This document shows, piece after piece, positions 25,902 through 33,942 of a stretch of 64,000 nucleotides of DNA; the stretch's first letter is position 1, and each line of letters begins with the position of its first letter. Source of the DNA: JABAAW01 sp965216605 (GTDB lineage: Bacteria; Pseudomonadota; Alphaproteobacteria; JABAAW01); contig CBDCGG010000002.1 of NCBI GenBank assembly GCA_965216605.1, positions 62,001 to 126,000 of the forward strand, read 5' to 3'. The notes beneath the pieces were generated by a model. The model saw only the letters and a list, made by a program, of their open reading frames with translations, ran no database searches and was not told the origin of the DNA. The position numbers and the translations under genes were made by a program.

Positions 25902-27220
25902 TGTCTGCACTTCGCTCCGAGCGTAGTTTTTCCGCCTCGTCATCCTTTGTATGGCTGTTCGTTTTGGCGGTGTCTACGCGCGTCATCTATTCGGGGATCA
26001 TACAACTTACCTTCTTCGCCTTGATGCTCGCCTGCGCTTGGACTGCTCCCTCGTTGCGTTCGAGCGTTCTTGCGAGCCTAAAAAAGTTTTTTACGCGCTG
26101 GGAAGGGAAACTCGCCTTGTCGCTACTGCTCTCCGCAACGCTCACAACCCTGCTCGCCAGCGCGCGTAGCGACGAGGCTTTGGGAGTGTTTTTGTGGCTC
26201 AACTGGTTGAAAATCGTCATGCGAGGTTTCGCCCTGTTCGGCTGTGCAGCCTTGCTCACCCTGCCCTTAGAGACTTTGCGGCGTACCTTCCGCCTCGTCG
26301 CGCTCTGTCTGTTGGCGGCGATGTTGTTGTGGACATGCATGGTCGTTGCCGAACAGCTGAGCCCTAAAATTTCTGCTCCTTACTCGAAGTATGCCTATGT
26401 CTACTGGCTTTACAGCCAAGTGGGAATGGTTGTCATCTTCTTTCCATTGCTGATTGCTGCCTTCGGAAACAGAGGCAAAGGCAAAGGTAATGGGGTGAGT
26501 TTTTTGCAAGCCTCCCCTAGCAACATCGCTTCGACAATTCTGTGGCGTTGTTGTGTCGGTGGTGCAGTCTTGCTGTTGCTGTCCGTTGGCGTGATCACCG
26601 AACGCCGTATCCTCGGCGTCACTGTGAGCGTAACCTTGCTCACGCTCCTCTTCGCTTGTTGGCTCAATCACCGCTTCCGTCTATACGGGAGGCATGCGTT
26701 GCCTTTGCTCAAAGTGGGCATCGTACTTTTCGTCGCCTTCTTACTTCTGTACCTTTACCACAACCCCGTCGTCTACGGAGCCCAAAGCCTCTTATGCGAC
26801 AGCTGTAACATCCTCTACCTTCCTTCGTGGTTAGTTGACGATGCGCGCCAGATGGTATGGCACGAAACCCTTCTGGTGTGGCAAGCCCACCCTTGGTTGG
26901 GACGAGGAATCGACAACGATCTCACTTTTGCTTCATCGCATCCGCACAGTCGTTTCTTGCAAGTGTTGAGCGGTTTGGGAATCGTCGGCTTCGTTTTGTT
27001 TGTATCGTTGCTCGCGCTGCTTTTTGTCAAAGCTTGCAGGGGATGGTATCGCACGGGGTCTCTTTCTGCTTTGTCCTTGATGTTTGTGCATAGTGTTTAT
27101 TGGGCGACGGGTTTGTTTGAGCTAGAGATTTGGGTTGCTTGGCATTTTTGTATGTATGCAGGTGCTATTGCTATGAGCCTCTGCTTGGACAGGCTGGCGG
27201 AGGAGGGGGCAGAGGGATAA
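25901..27220 (+). CDS. O-antigen ligase/polymerase-like membrane protein
   Basis: A 439-residue protein with about 10-12 hydrophobic segments. The large loop near the end holds WQAHPWLGRGIDND followed by HPHSRFLQVLSGLG, the conserved Gly and His-Pro-His pattern of the Wzy/WaaL ligase superfamily, which joins O-antigen or other glycans to lipid A-core or polymerises them. Start taken as the ATG at 25901 overlapping the carA stop. Coupling to carA is unusual and may simply reflect packing. An Arg/Gly/Lys-rich insert (NRGKGKGNG) lies near residue 190. Confidence 0.75.
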   Translation: MSALRSERSFSASSSFVWLFVLAVSTRVIYSGIIQLTFFALMLACAWTAPSLRSSVLASLKKFFTRWEGKLALSLLLSATLTTLLASARSDEALGVFLWLNWLKIVMRGFALFGCAALLTLPLETLRRTFRLVALCLLAAMLLWTCMVVAEQLSPKISAPYSKYAYVYWLYSQVGMVVIFFPLLIAAFGNRGKGKGNGVSFLQASPSNIASTILWRCCVGGAVLLLLSVGVITERRILGVTVSVTLLTLLFACWLNHRFRLYGRHALPLLKVGIVLFVAFLLLYLYHNPVVYGAQSLLCDSCNILYLPSWLVDDARQMVWHETLLVWQAHPWLGRGIDNDLTFASSHPHSRFLQVLSGLGIVGFVLFVSLLALLFVKACRGWYRTGSLSALSLMFVHSVYWATGLFELEIWVAWHFCMYAGAIAMSLCLDRLAEEGAEG

Positions 27221-27618
27221 AAATAGGATGCGCTTCGCGCGGTTCTTTTTGTCTATATGTTGAGCGAACACAAAACTCCCGCGCCGCGTTAAAAGTCAGC
27301 TTGCGCGAGGCAAAGCCTCGCGCTTTTGAATAATTCGCTGCGCGTTTCGCTACGCTCACGCGCAGAGTGCGCGCTGTGCGCGCATAGCACTGCGTGCTTT
27401 TTGCGGGGGTAATTTATCCCCCCGCGCCCCCCGCGCCCCCCGCGTGCTAGGCACGCGTCGTGTATGCGTCAATGCGCAAGGCTCGTTTTTTGGGTCTGCA
27501 CCGCTACCTGTTAAAATCAATCGAAAAAGCCCGTGTCTGCCTCTCTCTACGCAGTGCGCAAAAAAACGGGCAGCGACAGATTTCCCGTCGCCGCCCGCTT
27601 ATTCAAAGGGTCAGGAAT
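27221..27618. repeat. gene-free spacer holding a dispersed hairpin-rich element
   Basis: No gene is seen here. The right end (ending at 27506, reverse complement beginning tagcggtgcagacccaaaaa) matches the inverted ends of the 33692-33909 element. The spacer also holds hairpins such as gcgcgaggcaaagcctcgcgc near 27302 and a gcgggggtaatttatccccccgc palindrome near 27402-27424, which recurs at about 33815-33837 and about 39818. The groEL terminator occupies the end of the spacer. Confidence 0.65.
27560..27597 (-). terminator. intrinsic terminator of groEL
   Basis: On the minus strand an 11-bp stem CGGGCGGCGAC/GTCGCTGCCCG with one G-T wobble (27597-27587 with 27577-27567) is followed directly by seven T residues (27566-27560). 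It begins 21 nt after the groEL stop. Confidence 0.85.
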
Positions 27619-29259
27619 CTAGAATCCCATCCCCCCCCCCATGCCACCATCCGGCGGCATAGGCATCGGAGTTTTAGGCTCAGGCCTGTCCGCGACAGCT
27701 GCCTCGGTCGTGATGACCAAGCCCGCCACAGAAGCAGCGTCCTGCAACGCCGTACGCACAACCTTAGTGGGATCGATGATGCCCGCCTTGACGAGATCTC
27801 CATAGACACCATTCTGAGCGTCAAAGCCCCAGTTCCGCTCCTTCTGTTCGAGCATCTTGCCGACGATGACCGCTCCCTCTTCGCCCGCGTTCTCAGCGAT
27901 CTGCCAAGCAGGCGAGGTGAGCGCGCGCTTTACGATATCGACTCCCGCGCGTTGGTCGTCGTTCGCACTCTTGAGGTTTTCAAGGACAACGACAGCATGG
28001 AGCAAGGATGCTCCTCCGCCTGCGACGATCCCTTCTTCGACAGCAGCTTTCGTTGCGTTCATTGCATCTTCGACACGGTCTCTGCGCTCTTTCACCTCGA
28101 CCTCTGTCGCCCCCCCGACGCGAATGACAGCAACCCCGCCCGCGAGTTTCGCAAGGCGTTCTTGCAATTTCTCACGGTCGTAGTCCGAGCTAGTTTCTTC
28201 GATCTGCGCGCGGATCTGCGTGCAGCGTCCTTCGATTTCTTTGCTTTCGCCTGCTCCATCGATGACGGTCGTGTCTTCCTTGTCGATACGAATCTTCTTG
28301 GCAGAGCCGAGCATGGAAACATCGATGCTTTCGAGCTTGATGCCCAAGTCTTCGGAGATCATCTGTCCGCCAGTGAGAATGGCGATATCTTCAAGCATCG
28401 CCTTCCTGCGATCGCCAAAGCCCGGCGCCTTGACGGCAGCGACCTTCAGTCCGCCGCGCAGCTTGTTGACGACGAGCGTTGCCAACGCTTCGCCCTCGAC
28501 ATCTTCGGCGATGATCAGAAGTGCTCGTGATGACTGCACAACTTTTTCCAGCAACGGCAGCATGGGCTGCAGCGAGGAGAGTTTTTTCTCGCAGAGTAAG
28601 ATGAAGGGATTTTCCATCTCGACGATCATTTTCTCGGCGTTGGTCACGAAGTAAGGCGAGAGGTATCCTCTGTCGAACTGCATACCCTCGACGATGTCGA
28701 CTTCGGTCTCCAAGCCCTTGGCTTCTTCGACGGTGATGACACCTTCGTTGCCGACTTTCTCCATTGCATCGGCGATCTTTTTGCCTATGGAGGCTTCCCC
28801 GTTCGCCGAGATGGTACCGACTTGTGTCACCTCTTCGTTCGTGGTGATTTTTTTCGAGCCGCTTTCGATGTCTTTGACAGCAGCAGCGACCGCCAGATCG
28901 ATTCCGCGTCGAATATCCATGGGGTTCATGCCTGCGGTCACCGCTTTCACGCCTTCGCGCACGATGGCTTGAGCAAGCACGGTTGCGGTCGTTGTGCCGT
29001 CGCCGGCGACATCGTTTGTTTTCGAGGCGACTTCGCGTACGAGTTGCGCCCCCATATTTTCGAACTTACCGTGCAGTTCTATTTCTTTGGCGACGGTGAC
29101 GCCGTCCTTGGTGATCCTTGGTGCGCCGAAGGATTTTTCTATGACGACATTCCGTCCTTTCGGACCGAGCGTCACCTTGACAGCGTTGGCAAGGATGTCG
29201 ACGCCTTTGAGGATTTCACCTCGTGCGTCAAGACCAAACTTCACATCTTTAGCCGACAT
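27619..29259 (-). CDS. groEL: chaperonin GroEL
   Basis: A 546-residue 60-kDa chaperonin subunit that forms the double-ring folding chamber with GroES. Family signatures run through the protein: VTLGPKGRNVVIEKSFG, the ATP-site GDGTTTATVLAQAIV, AVKAPGFGDRRKAML, and the Gly-Gly-Met tail MGGGMGF. Length is normal. The tail codons include a run of ten G residues (C10 on the plus strand, 27631-27640). Second gene of groES-groEL, 89 nt apart. Confidence 0.98.
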   Translation of the reverse strand: MSAKDVKFGLDARGEILKGVDILANAVKVTLGPKGRNVVIEKSFGAPRITKDGVTVAKEIELHGKFENMGAQLVREVASKTNDVAGDGTTTATVLAQAIVREGVKAVTAGMNPMDIRRGIDLAVAAAVKDIESGSKKITTNEEVTQVGTISANGEASIGKKIADAMEKVGNEGVITVEEAKGLETEVDIVEGMQFDRGYLSPYFVTNAEKMIVEMENPFILLCEKKLSSLQPMLPLLEKVVQSSRALLIIAEDVEGEALATLVVNKLRGGLKVAAVKAPGFGDRRKAMLEDIAILTGGQMISEDLGIKLESIDVSMLGSAKKIRIDKEDTTVIDGAGESKEIEGRCTQIRAQIEETSSDYDREKLQERLAKLAGGVAVIRVGGATEVEVKERRDRVEDAMNATKAAVEEGIVAGGGASLLHAVVVLENLKSANDDQRAGVDIVKRALTSPAWQIAENAGEEGAVIVGKMLEQKERNWGFDAQNGVYGDLVKAGIIDPTKVVRTALQDAASVAGLVITTEAAVADRPEPKTPMPMPPDGGMGGGMGF

Positions 29260-29348
29260 GGCTTTAATCTCCTAATTTAGGGGTTGCTGGAAAGTTGTTT
29301 GTTGTGCGAGTAGCCGCGAGTAATCTCAATTGGGGGATAAAGTCCCCT

Positions 29349-29636
29349 TTATTCGAGAATTCCCATGATATCGGTTTCTTTCATAATCAACAGCTCTTCG
29401 CCGTCGAGTTTGACCTCGGTACCAGACCATTTGCCGAAGAGAATCTTGTCCCCTTTCTTCACATCGAGCGGGGTTATCTTGCCGTCTTCGGAGCGTGCTC
29501 CGGAGCCTACAGCGATGATTTCGCCTTCCATGGGTTTTTCTTTAGCCGTATCGGGGATGATAACACCGCCTGAGGTTTTTTCTTCCTCTTCAAGGCGACG
29601 CACCAAAACGCGATCGTGTAACGGACGGAGCTTCAT
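29349..29636 (-). CDS. groES: co-chaperonin GroES
   Basis: A 95-residue co-chaperonin beginning KLRPLHDRVLVRRLEEEEKTSGG, with the mobile loop GGVIIPDTAKEKP and the roof region typical of GroES. A strong ribosome-binding site (AGGAGGA) precedes the ATG by about 7 nt. It is first in the operon and preceded by a heat-shock-type promoter. Confidence 0.97.
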   Translation of the reverse strand: MKLRPLHDRVLVRRLEEEEKTSGGVIIPDTAKEKPMEGEIIAVGSGARSEDGKITPLDVKKGDKILFGKWSGTEVKLDGEELLIMKETDIMGILE

Positions 29637-29720
29637 GCCGTCTTCCTCCTATTCTGTTGTAGAGTTGGCGCGCAATGCCTTTGCGCAGAGGATAGAAAGA
29701 CGAATGTCTCCCTTCCCATT

Positions 29721-29751
29721 CTATATGGGTAAGCATAGCCTGTGAGTCAAG
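29721..29751 (-). promoter_or_regulatory. predicted sigma-32 (RpoH-type) promoter of groESL
   Basis: On the minus strand CTTG (29751-29748), 18 nt, then CCCATATAG (29729-29721), close to the alphaproteobacterial RpoH pattern CTTG-N17/18-CYTATNT. It overlaps a TTGACT element that could also serve sigma-70. No CIRCE inverted repeat was seen. Confidence 0.5.
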
Positions 29752-29780
29752 GGGAGAGGAAAATAAATTTTAAATTAGCG

Positions 29781-30515
29781 ATGAAAACAGAACTTACAAA
29801 GACAAATGTTGGGAGATACACTTTAGCCTTCGACGCTTGTTCGGGAGGAATTTCCTTTTGTTTGTGGGAAGGGGAGGAGGCACGCGTAAGGTGGTCTTCC
29901 CGCGACCATGAATCTTGCGACGAGGCTTTGGCTGAAGATTTGCCTTTTCTGTTAGCAAAAGAAATTGCAAAAAGAGAGATTGAGAAGGAATTCTCTTACA
30001 AATTGTTGGAAAGCATTTGTTTTGTGAGAGGGCCGGGCAGTTACACGGGGTTGCGCGCCAGTCTTTCGGTCGCGCGGGGGTTGAGGTTAGCATGCGGAGG
30101 ATTGGGGATATATTCGGTGACGAGCTTTCAGGCGGGGTTGTTAGCGGCGGGAGTGTGCGGGGAGGATGATGGGGGGTATGTTTTATCGTTGGTTGAGAGT
30201 TTTCGGGGTATTTGGTATGGGCAGGCGTTTCGGGGGGGGGATGCTTTGGGGGAGGCTCGTATTTTGGGGGCTGATGCGTTGCGGATGTGGGTTTTCGAGT
30301 TGTTGGAGATGGGGGGTGGAAAATTGGGTTTATGCGGGGGGGGAGTGGGGCGTGCTTGTGCGGAGGTGTTAGGGAGTTTTCCTAGCGAGGCATTTGTTGT
30401 AGGGGGTGAGGTGGATGCGTGGGCTTTTTCGAGGCGATTGATTTTGAAAGACGATGGGATGTATGCGCGGGGCGAGGATGCGCTGTTGCCTGTCTATATG
30501 GGTAGCCCTGTTTGA
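29781..30515 (+). CDS. tsaB: tRNA threonylcarbamoyladenosine synthesis protein TsaB
   Basis: About 244 residues, an ASKHA-fold scaffold that pairs with TsaD in making t6A37 on ANN-decoding tRNAs. Recognised from TLAFDACSGGISFCLW near the N-terminus and the hallmark FVRGPGSYTGLRASLSVARGL. The C-terminal half is Gly-rich and its coding strand very G-rich, with a G9 run at 30232-30240 inside codons for Arg-Gly-Gly-Asp. The ATG at 29781 is the likely start, though the nearest AGGGGAGAGGA motif lies about 20 nt upstream; a GTG at 29742 is possible. Divergent from groES. Confidence 0.85.
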   Translation: MKTELTKTNVGRYTLAFDACSGGISFCLWEGEEARVRWSSRDHESCDEALAEDLPFLLAKEIAKREIEKEFSYKLLESICFVRGPGSYTGLRASLSVARGLRLACGGLGIYSVTSFQAGLLAAGVCGEDDGGYVLSLVESFRGIWYGQAFRGGDALGEARILGADALRMWVFELLEMGGGKLGLCGGGVGRACAEVLGSFPSEAFVVGGEVDAWAFSRRLILKDDGMYARGEDALLPVYMGSPV

Positions 30516-30555
30516 CGCACAAAAGCACAAGCGCGAACAGATGCAGATACGCACC

Positions 30556-31254
30556 TTATCTACGCCATCGTCCCCACACCCCCCCCCAAACGCGCCCCTC
30601 CTCCCCACGCCACAATCTCCCCACATTTTCCCAATGTCGCCCCACAACAATTCCCACAATCCCCACAATTCCCCAACCCACAGCTCCCCCAACGCCCCCA
30701 ACGCCTCCAAAAATTCCCCCCAACAACAAAAACAAACAAACCCCCAACGACGCCAAACTAGAAAAACCCCACATCCCCAAAATTCCCACCCACAAAAAAA
30801 CTGACACAAAAAACATCCCCGGCGATAACAACGAAATAATTCCCATCAAACTCGCAACTCCCTTCCCCCCCCTAAATCCCCTGCTCCACACAGGGAAACA
30901 ATGCCCCAACAAACAACCCACCGCTGCAAAAGACTCCCCCCACCCAAGAAACTCAACATCCCCAAAACGCAACGCAAATAAATCTCCCCCCAAAACGATC
31001 GCATAGCGAGCCAACAAAATCGCCACCATCCCCTTCATAACATCCAACGCCACCACCGCAAATGCCCTCCCCCAACCCGCATAGCGTAAAACATTCGTCG
31101 CACCCGTACTCCCCGAACCCACATCCCTAAGATGCCTCCCCCCTAAACTGCTGCGCGCAACCCAAGGCCCTGAAGGAAATAACCCACACAAATACCCTCC
31201 GAGAAAAACAACCCCGAAAAACATCCCCCCCCCCACAAAACCTTGCATCATCAC
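30556..31254 (-). CDS. plsY: glycerol-3-phosphate acyltransferase PlsY
   Basis: A 232-residue membrane acyltransferase that uses acyl-phosphate to start phospholipid synthesis. Motifs: GSGSTGATNVLR (motif 1), DVMKGM, and GHCFPVWSRGFRGGKGVA (motifs 2-3). The last about 55 residues are an unusual Gly/Val/Trp/Arg-rich extension beyond the normal end (GGVGGVGGAVGW...), on a very G-rich coding strand. A G10 run sits in the N-terminal codons (31225-31234). The ATG overlaps the pyrC-like stop by 4 nt. Confidence 0.9.
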   Translation of the reverse strand: MMMQGFVGGGMFFGVVFLGGYLCGLFPSGPWVARSSLGGRHLRDVGSGSTGATNVLRYAGWGRAFAVVALDVMKGMVAILLARYAIVLGGDLFALRFGDVEFLGWGESFAAVGCLLGHCFPVWSRGFRGGKGVASLMGIISLLSPGMFFVSVFLWVGILGMWGFSSLASLGVCLFLLLGGIFGGVGGVGGAVGWGIVGIVGIVVGRHWENVGRLWRGEEGRVWGGVWGRWRR

Positions 31255-32603
31255 TTCACCAACGCCCCCTTCTCTTTCTCGCGAGCCTTCTCGCGCTCAT
31301 TCTCAAGTTTTTTGTTTTTCGAATCTCCTCTATCGAAAACAATCCTGCCGTCTACCCAAGTTTTCATGACCACTCCCTTCACCTCCACCTCATGAAATGC
31401 CGTGTTCTTAGACTTACTGCGCATCTGCTCCTCGCGTATCACCCATTTTTTGTCTGGATCGCAGAGCAACAAATCGGCAGGCTCGCCAATCTCCAGCGTC
31501 CCTCCGCTGATTCCTAGCAACTTGGCAGGATTGGTAGCAAGCTTGCGGAAGATCTGCGCCAGCGAAAGCTCTTTCAAATGCGTCAGACATAGCGCGAGCG
31601 TCGTCTCCAATCCGATCATGCCACAAGCTGCCAAAGGCAACGGCAGGCGTTTTGAATCCTGATCCTGCGGCGAGTGATCGCTCGCGATGCAATCGATGGT
31701 GTCATCTAGCAACGCTTCGACAACCGCCCTCCTATCCGCATCGCTGCGCAAGGGAGGCGTGACCTTGGCGAAAGTCCTGTATCCCTCCAGCGCGCTCTCG
31801 TCGAGACAGAAGTAATGAGGTGCCGTATCGCACGAGACTAGCAGTCCCTTCTTCTTGGCACGCCTGACCGCATTGAGCGCTGCCTCCGTGGTGAGATGCG
31901 CAAAATGGCAGCGTCCGCCTGTGCCTTCCAACAAGCGTAGATCTCGCTCGACGATGGTGACTTCCGCCGTAGCAGGAATGCCTACCAGCCCCAGCCTATC
32001 CGCTAGCGCGCCTTGGTTCATGTCGCCCTCTTCGGCGAGCTCACGATCTTCCGCATGCTGAATAACCAGCGCGTCCAACCCACGCGCATAGGTGAGAACG
32101 CGCGTCATTACGCGAGCGTTTTGTATAACACGTTCGCTGTCCGTAAAGCCGAGCGCGCCACTTGCTTGCAAAAGTCCCATCTCTGATATTTGTTCTCCCT
32201 TCATGCCTCGTGTGGCGGCGGCGTAGCAGTAGATCTTGCAACCCTTCTGCTCTCTACCGCGCCGTGCGACGAACTCGACGACCGACACATCGTCGATGAC
32301 GGGCTGCGTCGAGGGCAGGCAAACCATCGAGGTCACCCCTCCTGCCGCCGCCGCCGCGCCCGCAGAGGCGATCGTTTCTTTATGCTCTTCGCCGGGTTCG
32401 CGCAGTTGAACGCGCATATCCACCAGTCCTGGCGCAAGCACCAAGCCTTGCGCGTCGATACAGAGCGCGTTATCCGCAACCTTGTCTAATGGAATATCGC
32501 CACGCGCTTTGATCTTGCCGTCTTCGATCAGCAGCGCGCCATGCGAGTCTTTCTCTACTATAGGATCGATCAGGCGTGCGTTTTCGATCAGCGTTTGTTT
32601 CAT
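31251..32603 (-). CDS. pyrC: dihydroorotase-like protein lacking the HxH metal motif (PyrC/PyrX type)
   Basis: A 450-residue amidohydrolase-fold protein with clear similarity to class I dihydroorotases: REPGEEHKETIASAG, GGVTSMVCLPSTQPVIDD, GLLQASGALGFTDSE, CHFAHLTTEAA and IASDHSPQDQDSK. The usual D-x-H-x-H-LREPG is here DMRVQLREPG, so both metal-binding histidines are replaced by Arg and Gln. Alphaproteobacterial pyrB-linked copies are often of this kind. Such pseudo-enzymes can serve as structural partners of aspartate transcarbamoylase, with a true PyrC elsewhere. The C-terminus is a Lys/Glu-rich tail. Sits between pyrB and plsY, overlapping plsY by 4 nt. Confidence 0.85.
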   Translation of the reverse strand: MKQTLIENARLIDPIVEKDSHGALLIEDGKIKARGDIPLDKVADNALCIDAQGLVLAPGLVDMRVQLREPGEEHKETIASAGAAAAAGGVTSMVCLPSTQPVIDDVSVVEFVARRGREQKGCKIYCYAAATRGMKGEQISEMGLLQASGALGFTDSERVIQNARVMTRVLTYARGLDALVIQHAEDRELAEEGDMNQGALADRLGLVGIPATAEVTIVERDLRLLEGTGGRCHFAHLTTEAALNAVRRAKKKGLLVSCDTAPHYFCLDESALEGYRTFAKVTPPLRSDADRRAVVEALLDDTIDCIASDHSPQDQDSKRLPLPLAACGMIGLETTLALCLTHLKELSLAQIFRKLATNPAKLLGISGGTLEIGEPADLLLCDPDKKWVIREEQMRSKSKNTAFHEVEVKGVVMKTWVDGRIVFDRGDSKNKKLENEREKAREKEKGALVK

Positions 32604-32634
32604 AGCGGAGTTCGTCTTGAGCGGCGTGCTATTT

Positions 32635-33673
32635 TCATGCGCTTATCAGCTCCAAGCAGCTCATGCGCACGGCGACTCCTGTCTCGACTTGGTCGTGGAT
32701 GAGGTTGCGCCCTAGGTCGTCTGCCAGGATCGAATCGATCTCGACCCCTCGGTTCATCGGCCCAGGATGCATCACTAAGGCATCGGGACGCGCGCAGGTC
32801 AGCTTTTCGTGCGTCAAGCCGTAGAAGTGAAAATACTCGCGGATCGAGGGGACAAAAATGCCTTGCATGCGTTCGGTCTGCAAGCGCAGCATCATGACGA
32901 TATCGCAATCGGACAAGTCCTTCGCGCATGTCGGTAAAAACCTCGACACCGTACAGCGACGGCTCGTCGGGCAGAAGCGTCGGCGGAGCGACGATACGCA
33001 CGCTCGCCTCCATCTTCTGCAACAGCAGAATGTTAGAGCGTGCGACGCGGGAATGTCGAACATCGCCGCAAATGGCGACTCTCAAGCCTTTCAAGCCGCC
33101 TTTACGATGGCGAATCGTTGCGGCATCTAATAGGGCTTGCGTCGGATGTTCGTGAAAGCCGTCGCCGGCGTTGATCACATGGCAATCCAGCTTTTCGGCG
33201 AGCAGTTGGACTGCGCCTGAATGCGGATGGCGCACCACCAACAAATCGGCAGCCATGGCGCGCAGGGTTTGGGCTGTATCGATCAGCGTCTCGCCTTTGC
33301 GAATCGAGGAATGCGCTACCGAGATGCTCGTTACTTCTGCGCCCAGCCTTTTTGCTGCCAACTCGAACGAGACGCGCGTGCGTGTTGAGTTCTCCATGAA
33401 GAGGTTGATGACATTCACGCCTTTCAGCGATTCGCTGCAGCGTTTCAGATGTTTGCCACTACGCCGATACTTCTCGGCACGTTCGAGGATCATCTCGATA
33501 TCTTGTGCTTCCATGCCTTCGATCCCTAGAAGATGCTTGAAGGGGAGCGACTTGCCTTTCTTCGAGACGACCTTGGGGGCAGGGCTTTGCAACGCTGCTT
33601 TGTTAGGATTCACGAGTTGGAGTTGGGAAGGACCCATGCTGTTACTTTTCCATAGATTGTTGCGCGAGGTCAA
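32635..33673 (-). pseudogene. pyrB: aspartate carbamoyltransferase catalytic chain, disrupted by a one-base frameshift
   Basis: The first frame gives a normal ATCase N-terminal domain: MENSTRTRVSFELAAKRLGA, HSSIRKGETLIDTAQTL, HPTQALLDAATI and CGDVRHSRVARSN. After VEVFTDMRE the reading shifts: the family continuation DLSDCDIVMMLRLQTERMQG, then MHPGPMNRGVEI, is encoded in the next frame to a stop at 32635. One extra G around 32919-32920 (CC on the plus strand) explains it. Read without correction, the protein would run on in a non-homologous frame to 32600. It may be a real mutation or an assembly/sequencing error. Start is TTG at 33673 or ATG at 33637. Upstream of the pyrC-like gene. Confidence 0.85.
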
Positions 33674-33691
33674 GCTTTTCTATGAGACAGA

Positions 33692-33909
33692 TAGCGGTAG
33701 TGTCACAAAAAACGGGACGCGCGTATTGGCGCGTAAACGACGCGTGCGTAGCGTGCGCAGTGCGCTTTTGAATAAGAGGCTGCTGGCTTCGCTTCGCTCG
33801 CCCGCAGTTTAATGCGGGGGGAATTTATCCCCCCGCGCCCCCACGCGCGCGAGCGCGCGTTCGCCTACGCGTCAATATGCGAGTCCAGTTTTTTGGGACA
33901 CTGCCGCTA
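33692..33909. mobile_element. MITE-like element with about 45-bp inverted ends and TA borders
   Basis: The left end tagcggtagtgtcacaaaaa (33692-) and the reverse complement of the right end tagcggcagtgtcccaaaaa (33909-) align over about 45 bp with roughly eight mismatches. Both ends begin with TA. The 218-bp body holds hairpins (including gcggggggaatttatccccccgc) and no coding region. Ends with TA suggest mobilisation by a Tc1/mariner-IS630-type transposase supplied elsewhere; this is inference. Related ends occur at 7712 and 27506. Confidence 0.75.
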
Positions 33910-33942
33910 TTGACGACAAGACTGAAAACTAATCTACACACC

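Noticed and set aside
29637..29742. CIRCE/HrcA operator before groES
   Set aside because: No TTAGCACTC-N9-GAGTGCTAA inverted repeat is present; the region fits an RpoH-type promoter better.
33692..33909. Possible small RNA or riboswitch upstream of pyrB
   Set aside because: The structure is explained by an inverted-repeat element with copies elsewhere; no known riboswitch core was recognised.
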